From Lumbricus terrestris (taxonomy: Eukaryota; Annelida; Clitellata; Crassiclitellata; Lumbricidae): DNA of 64,000 nucleotides. Of this stretch, positions 1 through 13,200 are shown piece by piece (position 1 is the stretch's first letter; each line of letters begins with the position of its first letter). A model generated the notes under the pieces. That model did no database searches, was not told the DNA's origin, and worked only from the letters and a program-made list of their open reading frames with translations. The position numbers and the translations under genes were made by a program. The stretch covers positions 428,001 to 492,000 of the forward strand of contig OX457053.1 of assembly GCA_949752735.1 (NCBI GenBank), written 5' to 3'.

Positions 1-600
1 CGAGCGTTGCTGGGTTTTATTTCTACTAAATCGGATCTAGGCCTACATGTGGCTTCTGCACAAAATAATCCTTGGAAGCAAACTAGCAATTTGCACAGTA
101 AACCATGAAGAATTTTTAAGGATTGTGTAATTGGAGCTATGTCAACGGACCTAGTCTAGAATATGAAGTGCAAATCAATAAACATGGTCATATCTGGGTT
201 TGAAACGAAGTTATCAGTTCAATGGGCTCACAATAACAGTAGCAGCACAGGCACACAGCTTTATTCGCTTGAAGGCATACTATGACAATAGTGCAATCCG
301 CTAGCTATTGGGCCTACATGTGCGCCATGTTGAAAGGCACTTCGTAACAAAGTTATAGATCTTACATCATTTTCGCATAACGAATGATCTTCGCAATAGG
401 CCTAGATCAAAAAGTCAAGCACATACGAGCTGGCAAGATCGCCGGATAACATCACTTAGGCCTACTAAGACTCTAGTATCCTAATTGCGTCACACAGAAA
501 TTGTTTACGCTGCAAACGTTCCCAGAAGAGAGGGTCTAGATGCAGTCTACATTGTTCAGTAAGAGTAATGACCGAGTCATTGGCCAATAGATTACTATAC
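1..600. other. No gene or repeat recognised
   Basis: AT-rich non-coding sequence. The palindrome TAGGCCTA, frequent in the whole window, occurs several times. I see no exon, RNA gene or element end. Confidence 0.6.
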
Positions 601-629
601 GAAGATTACAGACTCAACGCAAGGCATAG

Positions 630-678
630 CACACCACCGCGCCCCACACACCACCGCGCTGTGGGGCGCGGTGGTGTG
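630..678. repeat. GC-rich perfect hairpin
   Basis: Two 19-base arms (630-648 and 660-678) are exact reverse complements with an 11-base loop. The arms are GC-rich and would form a very stable stem. It sits directly before the SINE head, so it may be host sequence or an expanded 5' part of the SINE. Confidence 0.85.
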
Positions 679-694
679 TAGGGCGCGTTGGGGC

Positions 695-925
695 GTGGGG
701 CGCGCATTGGTGTAACGGGTATGTGCGTTGCCTTGCAACCGGAGGGTTGCAGGTTCGAATCCACCTCAAACCGCCGCGTCGGGACCTTGGGCAAGTTCTT
801 CACTCGCAATTGCTCAGCGCTTCGGCGTGAAACTCCGATGCAGTGTCCACGCTGTAGTCGGAGAGCGGCTCTGAGTAGTTGCTTTAATTGGCGCTACAGA
901 AATGGAGAAATAAATAAATAAATCA
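695..925 (+). mobile_element. tRNA-derived SINE
   Basis: The head has a perfect RNA polymerase III B box, GGTTCGAATCC (752-762), and an A-box-like stretch near 712-724. The body contains GCTCAGCGCTTCGGCGTGAA, shared with the reverse-strand copy at 49920-50165. The 3' end (GGCTCTGAGTAG, then GGCGCTA and an AAAT-type tail) matches the LINE tails at 53661 and 62726. It is not a functional tRNA gene: the acceptor pairing and length are wrong. Confidence 0.8.
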
Positions 926-1468
926 AATAAATCAAAAGCTGCCAAGACTAACCTGAGGAAGACACGATTTCGCAATTACTGGTGGATCGTCTGCAGCCGT
1001 CGATTGGCAATGCCGAAGTCAAGTGACGGAATATGCATCTGCTTGCGTATTTATATAGAGCAGTCTGCGGAAGAGCGCTTGACATCAAAGAAAAAATGGC
1101 CGAAAGCTCACATCAAACGCCTGCCAGGATGACATAGCCAGCGCTGAAATACCGCCCATTTCTGGAGATCCTCCATTCCCTTTTGATATGGATAGCATAC
1201 GTCATCGACTGGAGTCGGCAAAGCCCCGTTTTCTTTTACACCAAGGACATGTGTTGTCCAATTGGTGCAGACAGAGACTTCGTTTCATTTACTTCCGACG
1301 ATAAAGAAATTGACCGCTAAATTAACCACAGAGCGAATAAACAGACTCGATGTTCGAAGTCCGCTTCGTGACCTATACGGACAGAACTACATAGGCCTAC
1401 AGAAGGAAATCTCGTCCCTCTCCATTTAAGCCTACCTCAGACTTCAACAGTTCTCACACACACTGTAA

Positions 1469-1470
<2 letters not shown>
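926..1470. other. No gene recognised
   Basis: Mixed-composition sequence with no coding region, element ends or repeat structure that I can support. Confidence 0.5.

Positions 1471-1546
<76 letters not shown>
1471..1546. repeat. Compound (AT)n(AG)n microsatellite
   Basis: About 21 AT units followed directly by about 17 AG units. The next 220 bases are TCTC/TGTC-rich simple sequence. Confidence 0.97.
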
Positions 1547-1548
<2 letters not shown>

Positions 1549-1810
1549 AGAGACAGGGAGAGTATCTATCTCTTTCTCTGTCTTTCTCTGTCACACCTCT
1601 CTGTCCATCCCTCCCTCCTTCCCGCCCTCTGTCTGTGTCTCTGTCTGTCTGTCTCTCCCCTCCTCTCTTTCTCTGTGAAGGAGACACTGCACTGACAGAC
1701 ATACAGAGAGGCAGATAGGCAGACATACAGTCTCTCTGTCTGTCTGTCTAGCTCTCTTTCTCTCTATCTCTTCCTCCTTTCTTTCTCTGTGAACGAGACA
1801 GTAGTTAGTC

Positions 1811-2002
1811 AGTCAGACAGACAGACAGAAGGATGGATGGACGGACGGACGGACGGACGGACGGACGGACGGACGGACGGACGGACGGACGGACAGACAG
1901 ATAGATACTTAGATAGCTGGACAGACGGACGGACGGACGAACGAACTGGCGGACGGACAGGCAGACGGATGGCTGGATGGATGGACGGATGGACGCACGG
2001 AT
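1811..2002. repeat. (GGAC)n / (GACA)n tetranucleotide array
   Basis: A near-perfect GGAC run at about 1839-1893 is flanked by degenerate GACA, GGAT and GGAC units. Open frames here are repeat translations, not genes. Confidence 0.95.
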
Positions 2003-2973
2003 AAGCTTAGACAAAATTTTGGATGACCAGAAATGTTGCAAATTATATTTCAGTTGAGGCATTCGTATGGCACTATCCCAACGAGCCTATAGAACTGAAT
2101 TTTTACTTTGAATGGAGAAACTGCATTGCCTTCCAAATTCCAATAGCAGAAAAATGTCGATGGACCGAATAGAATGAGAGACAAACATACAACATTTAGA
2201 GATGTGTCTCTTTGCATCTATGTCTCTGTATCTGTTGGTCTCAGTCGCTGTCTGCAAGTCTATCTATGAGGGAGGTTCTGTGGAACTTTCTAATTTTGAG
2301 AGACAGCAGATGGACTGATGAATAGGTCCATACATACCGGTATACCTAACCTCGCGTATGTAAACAGACTACGCTATATTAGACTGTCATGGGTCCGTGA
2401 AAAAGACGCACTGAAGGGATATTAGTATCTGTTTATCTTCCTGTTTCGACCAGTGTGTCGGAATCTCTTTGAGGCTGACCCGCTTGAACTCTGTTGACCT
2501 GTGTTGGAGCTTTCGAGGGTCAGATGCCGCCGTAGAGGTCTGCCTTTCATGAATAAGAGCAAAGATTCATTGGCATCGTCCATATGGTTTGGGGAGGAGG
2601 GTAGGCCTACTGCCCATCATAAATGTTTTGAATATGACATTGCAATAGTAGCATTTTAAGCTGTCGTCTAAGTAAATTTATAGGCTAACTGTATTTTTTA
2701 GAGCTGATAAGAGTGGTCTAAGCAGACTAATAACAATGCTTACAATAACAATGACTTCTTTTCGAGTTTCCACGTTGTCAATTATACTCACTATTATATG
2801 ATAGTGTCATATATCATAATAGTAAATAATAACATCATAATCATAGTAAATAATATCAGGATATAATTATTATAGCAGTTCGTGTAATACAATGATGCAA
2901 AGAACGGCAAAAATCATCATTTCGTCAAATTTTCTGGTGAGGAATGTCATTTATGTGATTCTACTTGTACTGC
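2003..2973. other. AT-rich sequence, nothing assigned
   Basis: Contains short AT-rich repeats of the type ATCATAATAGTAAATAAT around 2800-2870, but no coding or transposon signature. Confidence 0.5.
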
Positions 2974-3109
2974 AATAACAATAGTAGGCCTATTTGTAAA
3001 AATATAAACAGTAAATTACACTCACTATAATATCATAATAAAATAACAATAGTAGGCCTATTTGTAAAAATATAAACAGTAAATTACACTCACTATAATA
3101 TCATAATAA
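2974..3109. repeat. 68-bp tandem duplication
   Basis: Two near-identical units, 2974-3041 and 3042-3109. Each begins AATAACAATAGTAGGCCTAT and ends in ATCATAATA. Near identity indicates a recent duplication. Confidence 0.9.
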
Positions 3110-3189
3110 AATATAGGCCTTTTTGTAATATCAAATAGTAACATTATAATCATAATTTATAGGCCTAATGTGCAATGTATATAGGTTGC

Positions 3190-3332
3190 TACTCTTGTAA
3201 CATTTTAAGCATCATTTTTTCAGTAATGATATCATAGACTGTCTTACCTCGGGGAGCTTTTGTCCGGGGGCTAATTCCGGAGAGGCTTTTGTCCGGAGGG
3301 CTTTTGTCCAGAGGTGCTAATGTTCTTTCCCC
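3190..3332 (-). mobile_element. End fragment of the GGACATTA element
   Basis: On the - strand this matches the left end of the element at 8329-9467: the terminus pattern GGGGAAnGnACATTAGC is at 3332, followed by C/G-run spacers and the segment CAGTCTATGATATCATT. The inner part is missing or unrecognisable. Confidence 0.65.
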
Positions 3333-3550
3333 ATTGTAAACAGCTAGTACCATTAGGTGTAGGACTGTAGGCCAACAATGTGGAAACTCCACAAAATATT
3401 ATTGTTAGGCATAGGCCTATTTATATTAAGTCATAGACCTCTCTTGTCAGCAATTCTTCCACCGAAATATAAGCTTAGTATTTGTAAAGAAAATGACAGC
3501 TTAAAATGCTGAAATTCCAATGCGGAAATTGAAAAAAATCTTACGGTAAG

Positions 3551-3714
3551 AAAAGGGCTAGTAGGGTAACCCACACCCTATCACTGGCCCCATAGCAGTC
3601 AGCTAGCAAGCGGAGCAACAGCGTCTCGGTGGAATGGCCCCTGCGAAAGCCCGACTGATATTTTGGAAGCAAGATGTTAGTGCTTATGTAAGTGGTAATT
3701 TGTTCCCACACAAA
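3551..3714 (-). pseudogene. LINE reverse-transcriptase fragment
   Basis: Translated on the - strand this gives LLPKYQSGFRRGHSTETLLL followed by RLLADCYGASD. QSGFR+GHSTET is a conserved block of non-LTR retrotransposon reverse transcriptases, just before the first catalytic motif. Only about 55 residues survive, so this is a dead 5'- and 3'-truncated fragment. The clade cannot be told from this piece, but the pattern fits CR1/L2-like elements, whose tails occur elsewhere in the window. Confidence 0.8.
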
Positions 3715-3948
3715 CATAAATTTAAATTAAATAGCATGTGTTTCACCTCTGCAAATCTGTTCATCATTTGAAAATTGACTACACGTTTCACATGTGAAAT
3801 CAATATTCGAGTGACGAATGTTTGTTACTCTTTCGGTTCAAATTGATCCCAATGTAAAGAAGCTTGGGTTTTAAATTTCAGCGCATTTGTTCCTCAGTTA
3901 TTGAGATCAAATTGGCAATTATAGAGCGATGGACGGCCGCTACACATA

Positions 3949-4655
3949 CATACGGACATACATACATACACACATACATACATACATACATACAAACATA
4001 CATACCTACATACATACATACATACATACATACATACATACATACATACATACATACATACATACATGCATGCATGCATGCATGCATGCATACATACATA
4101 CATACATACATACATACATACATACATACATACATACATACATACATACATACATACATACATACATACATACATACATACATACGTCCCTACGTTCTTA
4201 CACACATAAATTTGACATGTACTCATACATACATGCATTCATTTATACATGCATGCATACTTAAATACATAATATTCATTACATACATACATAAATACAG
4301 GCATAAATATATGCAGACACACATACAGACACACATGCCTATTGCCTACGTACGTACATATATGAATGCATGCACACACATGCATACATATATACATACA
4401 TACACATACTAACATACATTCATACACATGTACACATGCATACATACATACATACATACATACATACATACATACATACATACATACATACATACATACA
4501 TACATACATACATACATACATACATACATACTTACATACATACAAACATACATACATGCATACATACATACATGCATATATTCGTACACATATGCATACA
4601 TAGAAACTTACATATAAGCATATACACACATACATGCATACATGCATATATATAC
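3949..4655. repeat. (CATA)n microsatellite, interrupted
   Basis: Two long CATA blocks (about 3957-4185 and 4436-4545) are separated and followed by degenerate CATG/CATA sequence. Reading frames through it (HTYI or MYVC repeats) are artefacts. Confidence 0.97.
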
Positions 4656-4660
4656 ATGCA

Positions 4661-4742
4661 TATTGCAGAGAGGGAAGCCGACAGAGGAAGAGGGGGAAGA
4701 AGATGGATGAGCCCGGCTGCTTAGGGGGGGGATAGAAGCCCC
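4661..4742 (-). repeat. Dispersed 80-bp repeat, copy 1
   Basis: About 90% like 9572-9651. Both copies start TATTGCAGA, contain AGATGGATGAGCCC, end in a G-run plus GATAGAAGCCC, and abut CATA/ATAC simple sequence. On the - strand both encode a similar peptide containing GSSIFF, which suggests the end of a retroelement. Identity unknown. Confidence 0.7.
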
Positions 4743-5031
4743 TGTAGGTGTTTAGTTGCATATCATTTATTTCTTATTTCCTATGTGATTCTTTTCCCCT
4801 AACTTATGATGGTCTGCTTCTTGTGTGTGTCAGTGTATGTGTGCGTGTATGTATGTCTGTTTGTCTCCCTCTTTCTTTATTCGAGATGTCACTGTGCGCT
4901 GGAACTCGTCAAGTGATTCCTCTGTCAATAGTTCAAAGCGGTAATGTAGATAGAAGAAAACAGATGGCTATCCAATGTGCGCTATAATCAGTAGCATTGT
5001 AGTCATTATAACAGTCAAGATAATGATTGTA

Positions 5032-5239
5032 TATGAAGACTTATATAGCGCCGTGCAATAAGCTAATGTAGCCTAATGAAGAGGGGCTGTCGGCGGTGAT
5101 AATTTATAGGCCTAATTATGTACTTTCTTTGACTCTTGTTTTATCCTAATCATAAGCCTAGAGCCCTAGATGTTATCTTTGAACATTTTAATAGTCCATT
5201 CCGGGTGACTAGAGAGGGAGAGGAAAGAGAGAAAAGAAG

Positions 5240-5275
<36 letters not shown>

Positions 5276-5345
5276 CAGAGACGCAGAGACAGAGATGCCA
5301 TGGCCGGCCAATGGATACACTTGGCAGCGTGCCTGTCAGAGTTCA
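5032..5345. repeat. Dispersed repeat with (GACA)n core, copy 1
   Basis: Begins with a reverse LINE/SINE 3' tail (TTATATAGCGCC), continues through TAGTCCATTCCGGGTGACTA, a GACA array (5238-5276), and ends TTGGCAGCGTGCCTGTCAG. The same order occurs at 6700-7135, so one unit was duplicated about 1.66 kb apart and the GACA core diverged in length. Confidence 0.8.
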
Positions 5346-6660
<1,315 letters not shown>

Positions 6661-6699
6661 CAGCAGCATTTCATCATATCAGTCATGTTCATGTAGGCT

Positions 6700-6875
6700 A
6701 TATGAACACTTATATAGCGCCTTGTATTTGTAATAAGCTGATATAGTGAAAAGGGTAGTTGGCGATGATAATTTATTGTATAACGGTTACTATGACTCTT
6801 AATACTAATCATATGCCTAGATGGTAACTTTGAACATTTTAATAGTCCATTCCGGGTGACTAGAGAGGGAGAGGG

Positions 6876-6929
<54 letters not shown>

Positions 6930-7135
6930 GACATACAGGCAGGCAGGCAGACAGACCGGCAGACAGAGAGACAGAGAGAGAGAAAAAGGCAGACTCACAG
7001 ACAGGCAGACAGAGAGACAGGCAGGCAGACAGAGACAGAGAAAGATACAGAAAGACACAGAGACAGCGATAGAGACAGAGAAGCTATGACCGGTCAATGG
7101 ATGCACTAGTCTTGGCAGCGTGCCTCTCAGCGTTC
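6700..7135. repeat. Dispersed repeat with (GACA)n core, copy 2
   Basis: Second copy of the unit at 5032-5345: reverse LINE/SINE tail, the shared TAGTCCATTCCGGGTGACTA block, a longer ACAG/GACA array (6880-7080), then TTGGCAGCGTGCC. Confidence 0.8.
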
Positions 7136-7529
7136 AGAGGGAATGATTGTCAAGTCAGAAGGTTGTCCAAAAGCATAGTCCGACGTGTCGAGTTCGGGTT
7201 TCAAAGAATCAGAGGTAGCAGAGTAGCTGCTAAGGTGGGTGGTATTTAGGTCGAGAGTTGGAAGACGGAAGATCAGGCGAGTGGGGGTAAGAGTGCCTAA
7301 AAGGTGGGACTTTATTTTTAAGTGGAAAGCCTGAGGAGTGATGGATAGAGGAACCTTAGAAAGGTGATGGTGGGTGACTGGAAAAGATGGAGGGGAACGG
7401 GAAAAGAGTGGAAGTCAGGAGGCAGGTCGCTCCAAAGGCGTGGGGCAGATTTTGAAATGACTCATTTGACACCTCCATTTCCACCTCAGCCTCCTCTTCC
7501 TAATCGTCATCATTTTCAACATTATTCTC
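7136..7529. other. No gene recognised
   Basis: G-rich non-coding sequence. No element ends found. Confidence 0.5.
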
Positions 7530-7790
7530 CTCCCCTTGTCCCCAAGACATTACCCCCCAGGGTAGGATATTATCTCCCGGTCTATGATAGGTCACCTAAA
7601 AATGATGCAAGACAATATAAGAATAGGCTTATGTTAAGGGGAATATCCATACATTTAAACATCACAGTTGAAATTTGCTAGAATAGTTAAGGCCTATATT
7701 TGTATGTTATATATGAAAATTATCCATAAAAATCCATAAGAATAATGTTAGAGTGCATAGTCGTAGGCCTATATAGGGGGATAATCAGGT
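7530..7790 (+). mobile_element. End fragment of the GGACATTA element
   Basis: Carries AGACATTACCCCCCAG, GGTAGGATATTATC and GGTCTATGATAGGTCACC, in the same order as the left end of the full element at 8329. The internal and right parts are absent. Confidence 0.6.
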
Positions 7791-8129
7791 CAAACTACAC
7801 CAAGCGTAACTGCACTGACTGACCAGAGCACCGGCGCACCGCTGAGCCAGAAATCCAAGCAGCGTGGCTTCTTGATCTAGCTGCAGCATATAGACCTAAG
7901 AGGTATACGGGTGTAACTTGAGGCGGCTGATAGTTTATGCACATCTGCTACATCTGCAAGTGTGGCCAGTGCCCTCACCGTTGGAAGAAGGTGTGACAAG
8001 ACTCAATACAATGGCCTGGTTGTATGACACGCTGGGATGGGGCAGCTGACATAGCTTGCGCACACAGAAATTGCCAAAAATAGACCTAAATCTCAACTTA
8101 TTAGTTGAGTCTTGTTAGTCCACGTTAGC

Positions 8130-8328
8130 TACATCTGTAAGAGAGCTGGCGGCCGCGTGTATGTGGAAGAGAGCGTGCGGGCCGCGGTTTGAATCCCAAT
8201 GGTGGCTATTTCAGATATGTAAAATCTCGGGCCATAGCACGGTCCGTCCACGGGGACCTAAATGGCGTGGCGTCCATTCAAACGGGCGAGCGGTGGTGAA
8301 GGATCTCACCCTCTGGGTCGAGGCCATA
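8130..8328 (+). mobile_element. Probable tRNA-derived SINE, interrupted
   Basis: A B-box-like GGTTTGAATCC (8186-8196) lies about 45 bases after an A-box-like TGGCGGCCGCGTG. The region continues to GAGGCCATA, where the 1139-bp transposon is inserted, and resumes at 9468 with GCTATATAAAA, the tail motif of other SINE/LINE copies here. Related motifs recur at 19755-19840. Confidence 0.5.
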
Positions 8329-9467
8329 GGGGAACGGACATTAGCCCTCCTGGACATTAACCCCCGGACATTATCCCCCGGACATTACCCCCCCCAGACA
8401 TTATCCCCCGGGGTAGGACATTATCCCCCCAGTCTATGATATCATTGCCTAAAAGTGATGCACAAAATGTAATTAATGGGCCTATGTTAAATGAATATCT
8501 ATACATTACACATTAGTTTAACATCCTGTAGGAATATGTTAAGTTAATTGAAGGTTCAATATGTATATTATAAAACATTTTAACGTCTGAAACGACGCTA
8601 AGAAGACTACGAAGCTCACGGGCGTAGCCTAAATGACGTTTAACAAACCTTCGTTGTAGCCTTAACTGACACTAACAAGTAGGCCTACTTATTGTATACG
8701 ATTCCCATTCGTTCATTTCTCTAATTTATTTAATCTAATTTTGAATGGAAACAACGCTAATAGCCTAAGTCTACGAAGCACATACGTAGTCTAACTGACG
8801 TTAACAAACCTTTGTTGCACGACACTAAACAAATAGACTGTATGTATTCGTTCATTGCAAATCTAAGTCTAGGCCAGGGCCTATTGATACAATTAGGACC
8901 TAAATGACACTAAGTACTTTCGTTTGCATGTGAATGCCAGTGACAAGTCTTATCGGTTACGGCATTATTCTACGATCTGCACATAGGGGGACTTTGTCCG
9001 GGGGGGCTAATGTCCTACGTAAAATGGGGGGGATATGTCGGGGGCTAATGTCCGGAGGGGCTAATGTCGGGGGGATAATGTCCAGGGGGCTAATGTCCTA
9101 CAACCGCTGAGACATAGCCTAACTGACGTCAACAAATCTTTGTTGTGAGACACTAAACAAATAGACTGTATAGGCCATAGGCCCTACATACGATTCCCAT
9201 TGGTTCATTTCAAATCTAAGTCTAGGCCTAGGCCTATTGATACAACTAGGACCTAAATGACACTATAAGTACTTTCGTTTGCATGTGAATGCCAGTGACA
9301 AATCTTATCGGTTACGGCATTATTCTACGATTTGCACATAGGGGGGACTTTGTCCGGGGAGCTAATGTCCTACGCAAAATCGGGAGGGAATATGTCCGGG
9401 GGGGTTAATGTCCGGGGGGGGACAATGTCCGGGGGATAATGTCCAGGGGGGCTAATGTCCTACAACC
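8329..9467 (+). mobile_element. Non-autonomous DNA transposon, 9-bp TSD
   Basis: Flanked by an exact 9-bp direct repeat, GAGGCCATA (8320-8328 and 9468-9476). The ends are imperfect inverted repeats: the left starts GGGGAACGGACATTAGCCC and the right, reversed, starts GGTTGTAGGACATTAGCCC. Both subterminal regions hold several GGACATTA copies separated by C runs (or the complement). Inside, a block of about 330-350 bp is tandemly duplicated (about 8790-9110 and 9119-9460). No transposase is present. A 9-bp duplication is known for Mutator and Merlin groups, but the ends do not let me assign one. Confidence 0.8.
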
Positions 9468-9571
9468 GAGGCCATAAGACAGCCGCTATATAAAAATCCG
9501 ATTACATTTACCTTTATTTTTTGTAGCAATCGTTACGTAACGGTATGGAGGATGGGTCATATATACATACA

Positions 9572-9651
9572 TATTGCAGAAAGGGAAACCGACAGAGGAA
9601 GAGGGTGAAGAAGATGGATGAGCCCTGCTGCTTAGGGGGGGATAGAAGCCC
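9572..9651 (-). repeat. Dispersed 80-bp repeat, copy 2
   Basis: Second copy of the repeat at 4661-4742, again directly next to ATAC/CATA simple sequence. Confidence 0.7.
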
Positions 9652-9744
9652 ATATAGGCCTATAGGATGGTGGGATGGACAGAGGGACGGAGGGAGCGAT
9701 TTACGGAGAACAGCCCGAATCCTAAAAAACCCAAGCAACGCCGG

Positions 9745-9864
9745 GTACCCCAGCTAGTTGTACATAATTATAGCGTGATTGACCAAGCAATTCCTGTGAC
9801 TTGGAATGGGCTCACTTCTACTCTTCGTGAAAGGCTTGCTGGTTTCTCTCTCATTTCTCGCTAA
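9745..9864 (+). pseudogene. Possible LINE ORF2 tail fragment
   Basis: Encodes a short stretch with AIPVTWNGLTSTLRE, resembling the block near the C-terminus of CR1/L2-type ORF2 that is clearer at 53540 and 62630. The frame ends with a stop 12 residues later and lacks the usual tail, so support is weak. Confidence 0.4.
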
Positions 9865-9974
9865 ATATCGAAACACTAAAATAAATGACTTCGACTAGCA
9901 CGATAATATATAATCTTATACATTGTTTGACGAGTAGCAATAATGCATAAATACTAATATGTACTTTAGCATCA

Positions 9975-10225
9975 CTACCAACACACCCCACCACCACCAT
10001 CATCAACACTACCACCACCAATGCAATGGACATCATCGTGATAATAATCATCGTCATTTTCCGCCGCCTCCACCTTCTCCTCCTCCTCCTCCTCCTTCTC
10101 ATCATCCTCGTCTATGTTAAGACCATAATCATACTCATCATAAGCTTCACCATCCTGGTCGTTTGTCACCACCACCATCACCACCATAACTTCCATAACC
10201 ACAATCACCACCAGCTATACCACCA
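9975..10225. repeat. Degenerate CAC/CAT/CTC trinucleotide sequence
   Basis: Imperfect triplet repeats (CACCAC, CATCAT, CTCCTC). The Asp/Glu and His-rich frames are artefacts. Confidence 0.85.
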
Positions 10226-10230
10226 CCTTA

Positions 10231-13200
10231 AAAATTGAAAAATCCTTATTTTGGTCGCCACTTTGGAAAATGTCCGCCATTGAAGCCATGGGTAACATTT
10301 TCAATGGCACTGTTGTAATCCTTGCACCTACATGTAACTATGTATGTTTAGACACAAAGGTGACGATTCTAAGTGCACTGGAAGTGGAGAAATTGAAATT
10401 TCCGTGTTTTGGTCGCCATTTTGGAAAATGGCCGCCATTGAAGCCATGTGGAACATTTGGAATGGCTCTGTTGTAATCCTTGCCCCTAACTCTGTATGTT
10501 TAGGCACAAAGATGACGATTCTAAGTGCACTGGAAGATGAGAAATTCGAATTTACAGGTTCTGGTCGCCATTTCGGAAAATGGCCGCCATTGAATCCATA
10601 GGGAACATTTTGAATGGCCCTGTTGTATTCCTTGCCTCCAACTATGTATGATTAGACACCAAGATGACGATTCTAAGTGTACTGGAAGCTGAGAAAATGA
10701 AAAATCCGTATTTTCTTCGCCATTTTAGAAAATGGACGCCATTGAAGCCATGGGGAACATTTTCAATGGTTCTGTTGTAACCCCCGCCCCTAACTATGTA
10801 TGCTTAGACACCAAGATGACGATTCTAAGTGTACTGGAAGCTGGGAAATTGAAAAATCCGCATATTTGTCGCCATTTTGGAAATTTGCAGCCATTGAAGC
10901 CATGCGGAACATTTTGAATGGCCCTGTTGTATTCTTGCTTCCAACCATGTATGATTAGACACCAAGATGACGATTCTAAGTGTACTGGAAGCTGAGAAAT
11001 TGAAAAATTCGCATTTTTGTCGCCATTTTGGAAATTGGCCGCCATTGAAGCCATGGGGAACATTTTGAATGGCCCTGTTGTATTCCTTGCCTCTAACTAT
11101 GTATGTTTAGACACCAAGATGACGATTCTAAGTGTACTGGAAGCTGAAAATATGAAAAAACCGTATTTCGGTCGCCATTTTGGAAAATGGCCGCCATTGA
11201 ATCCATGGGGAACATTTTCAATAGTTCTGTTGGAATCCTCGCCCTTAACTGTGTATCTTTAGACACCAATATGGCGATTCTAAGTGTACTGGAAGCTGAG
11301 AAATTGAAAAATCCGTATTTTCTTCGCCATTTTGGAAAATGGACGCCATTGAAGCCATGGGGAACATTTTAAATGGTTCTGTTGTAACCCCCGCCCCTAA
11401 CTATGTATGCTTAGACACCAAGATGACGATTCTAAGTGTACTGCAAGCTGAGAAATTGAAAAATCCGCATATTTGTCGCCATTTTGGAAATTTGCCGCCA
11501 TTGAAGCCATGCGGAACATTTTGAATGGCCCTGTTGTATTCCTTGCTTCCAACTATGTATGATTAGACACCAAGATGACGATTCTAAGTGTACTGGAAGC
11601 TGAGAAATTGAAAAATCCGCATTTTTGTCGCCATTGTGGAAATTGGCCGCCATTGAAGCCATGGGGAACATTTTGAATGGCCCTGTTGTATTCCTTGCCT
11701 CTAACTATGTATGTTTAGACTCAAAGATGACGATTCTAAGTGTACTGGAAGCTGAAAATTTGAAAAACCCGTTTTTCGGTCGCCATTTTGGAAAATGGCC
11801 GCCATTGAATCCATGGAGAACAATTTCAATAGTTCTGTTGGAATCCTCGCCCTTAACTATGTATCTTTAGACACCAAGATGGCGATTCTAAGTGTACTGG
11901 AAGCTGAGAAATTGAAAAATCCGTATTTTCTTCGCCATTTTGGAAAATGGACGCCATTGAAGCCATGGGGAACATTTTCAATGGTTCTGTTGTATTCCTT
12001 GCCTCTAACTATGTATGTTTAGACACCAAGATGACGATTCTAAGTGTACTGGAAGCTGAGAAATTGAAAAATCCGCATATTTGTCGCCATTTTGGAAATT
12101 TGCCGCCATTGAAGCCATGCGGAACATTTTGAATGGCCCTGTTGTATTCCTTGCTTCCAACTATGTATGACTAGACACCAAGATGACGATTCTAAGTGTA
12201 CTGGAAGCTGAGAAATTGAAAAATCCGCATTTTTGTCGCCATTTTGGAAATTGGCCGCCATTGAAGCCATGGGGAACATTTTGAATGGCCCTGTTGTATT
12301 CCTTGCCTCTAACTATGTATGTTTAGACACCAAGATGACGATTCTAAGTGTACTGGAAGCTGAAAATTTGAAAAACCCGTATTTCGGTCGTCATTTTGGA
12401 AAATGGCCGCCATTGAATCCATGGGGAACATTTTCAATAGTTCTGTTGGAATCCTCGCCCTTAAGTATGTATCTTTAGACACCAATATGGCGATTCTAAG
12501 TGTACTGGAAGCTGAGAATTTCAAAATTCCGTATTTTCTTCGCCATTTTGGTAAATGGACGCCATTGAAGCCATGGGGAACATTTTCAATGGTTCTGTTG
12601 TAATTCTCGCCCCTAACTATGTATGCTTAGACACCAAGATGACGATTCTAAGTGTACTGGAAGCTGAGAAATTGAAAAATCCGCATTTTTGTCGCCATTT
12701 TGAAAATTGGCCGCCATTGAATCCATAGGGAACATTTTGAATGGCCCTGTTGTATTCCTTGCCTCTAACTATGTATGTTTAGACACCAAGAGGACGATTC
12801 TAAGTGTACTGGAAGCTGAGAAATAAAAAAATCCGCATTTTTGTCGCCATTTTGGAAAATGGTCGCGATTGAATCCATGGGGAACATTTTCAATAGTTCT
12901 GTTGGAATCCTCGCCCTTAACTATGTATCTTTAGACACCAATATGGCGATTTTAAGTGTACTGGAAGCTGAGAAATTCAAAATTCCGTATTTTCTTCGCT
13001 ATTTTGGAAAATGGACGCCATTGAAGCCATGGGGAACATTTTCAATGGTTCTGTTGTAACCCCCGCCCCTAACTATGTATGCTTAGACACCAAGATGACG
13101 ATTCTAAGTGTACTGGAAGCTGAGAAATTGACAAATCCGCATTTTTGTCGCCATTTTGGAAATTTGCCGCCATTGAAGCCATGCGGAACATTTTGAATGG

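Noticed and set aside
732..765. Genuine tRNA gene at the B box
   Set aside because: No acceptor stem pairing or anticodon loop of correct geometry; the sequence continues as a SINE with a second copy at 49920.
3864..4617. Long frames with HTYI or MYVC repeats
   Set aside because: They are translations of CATA/ATGT microsatellites and are open on both strands.
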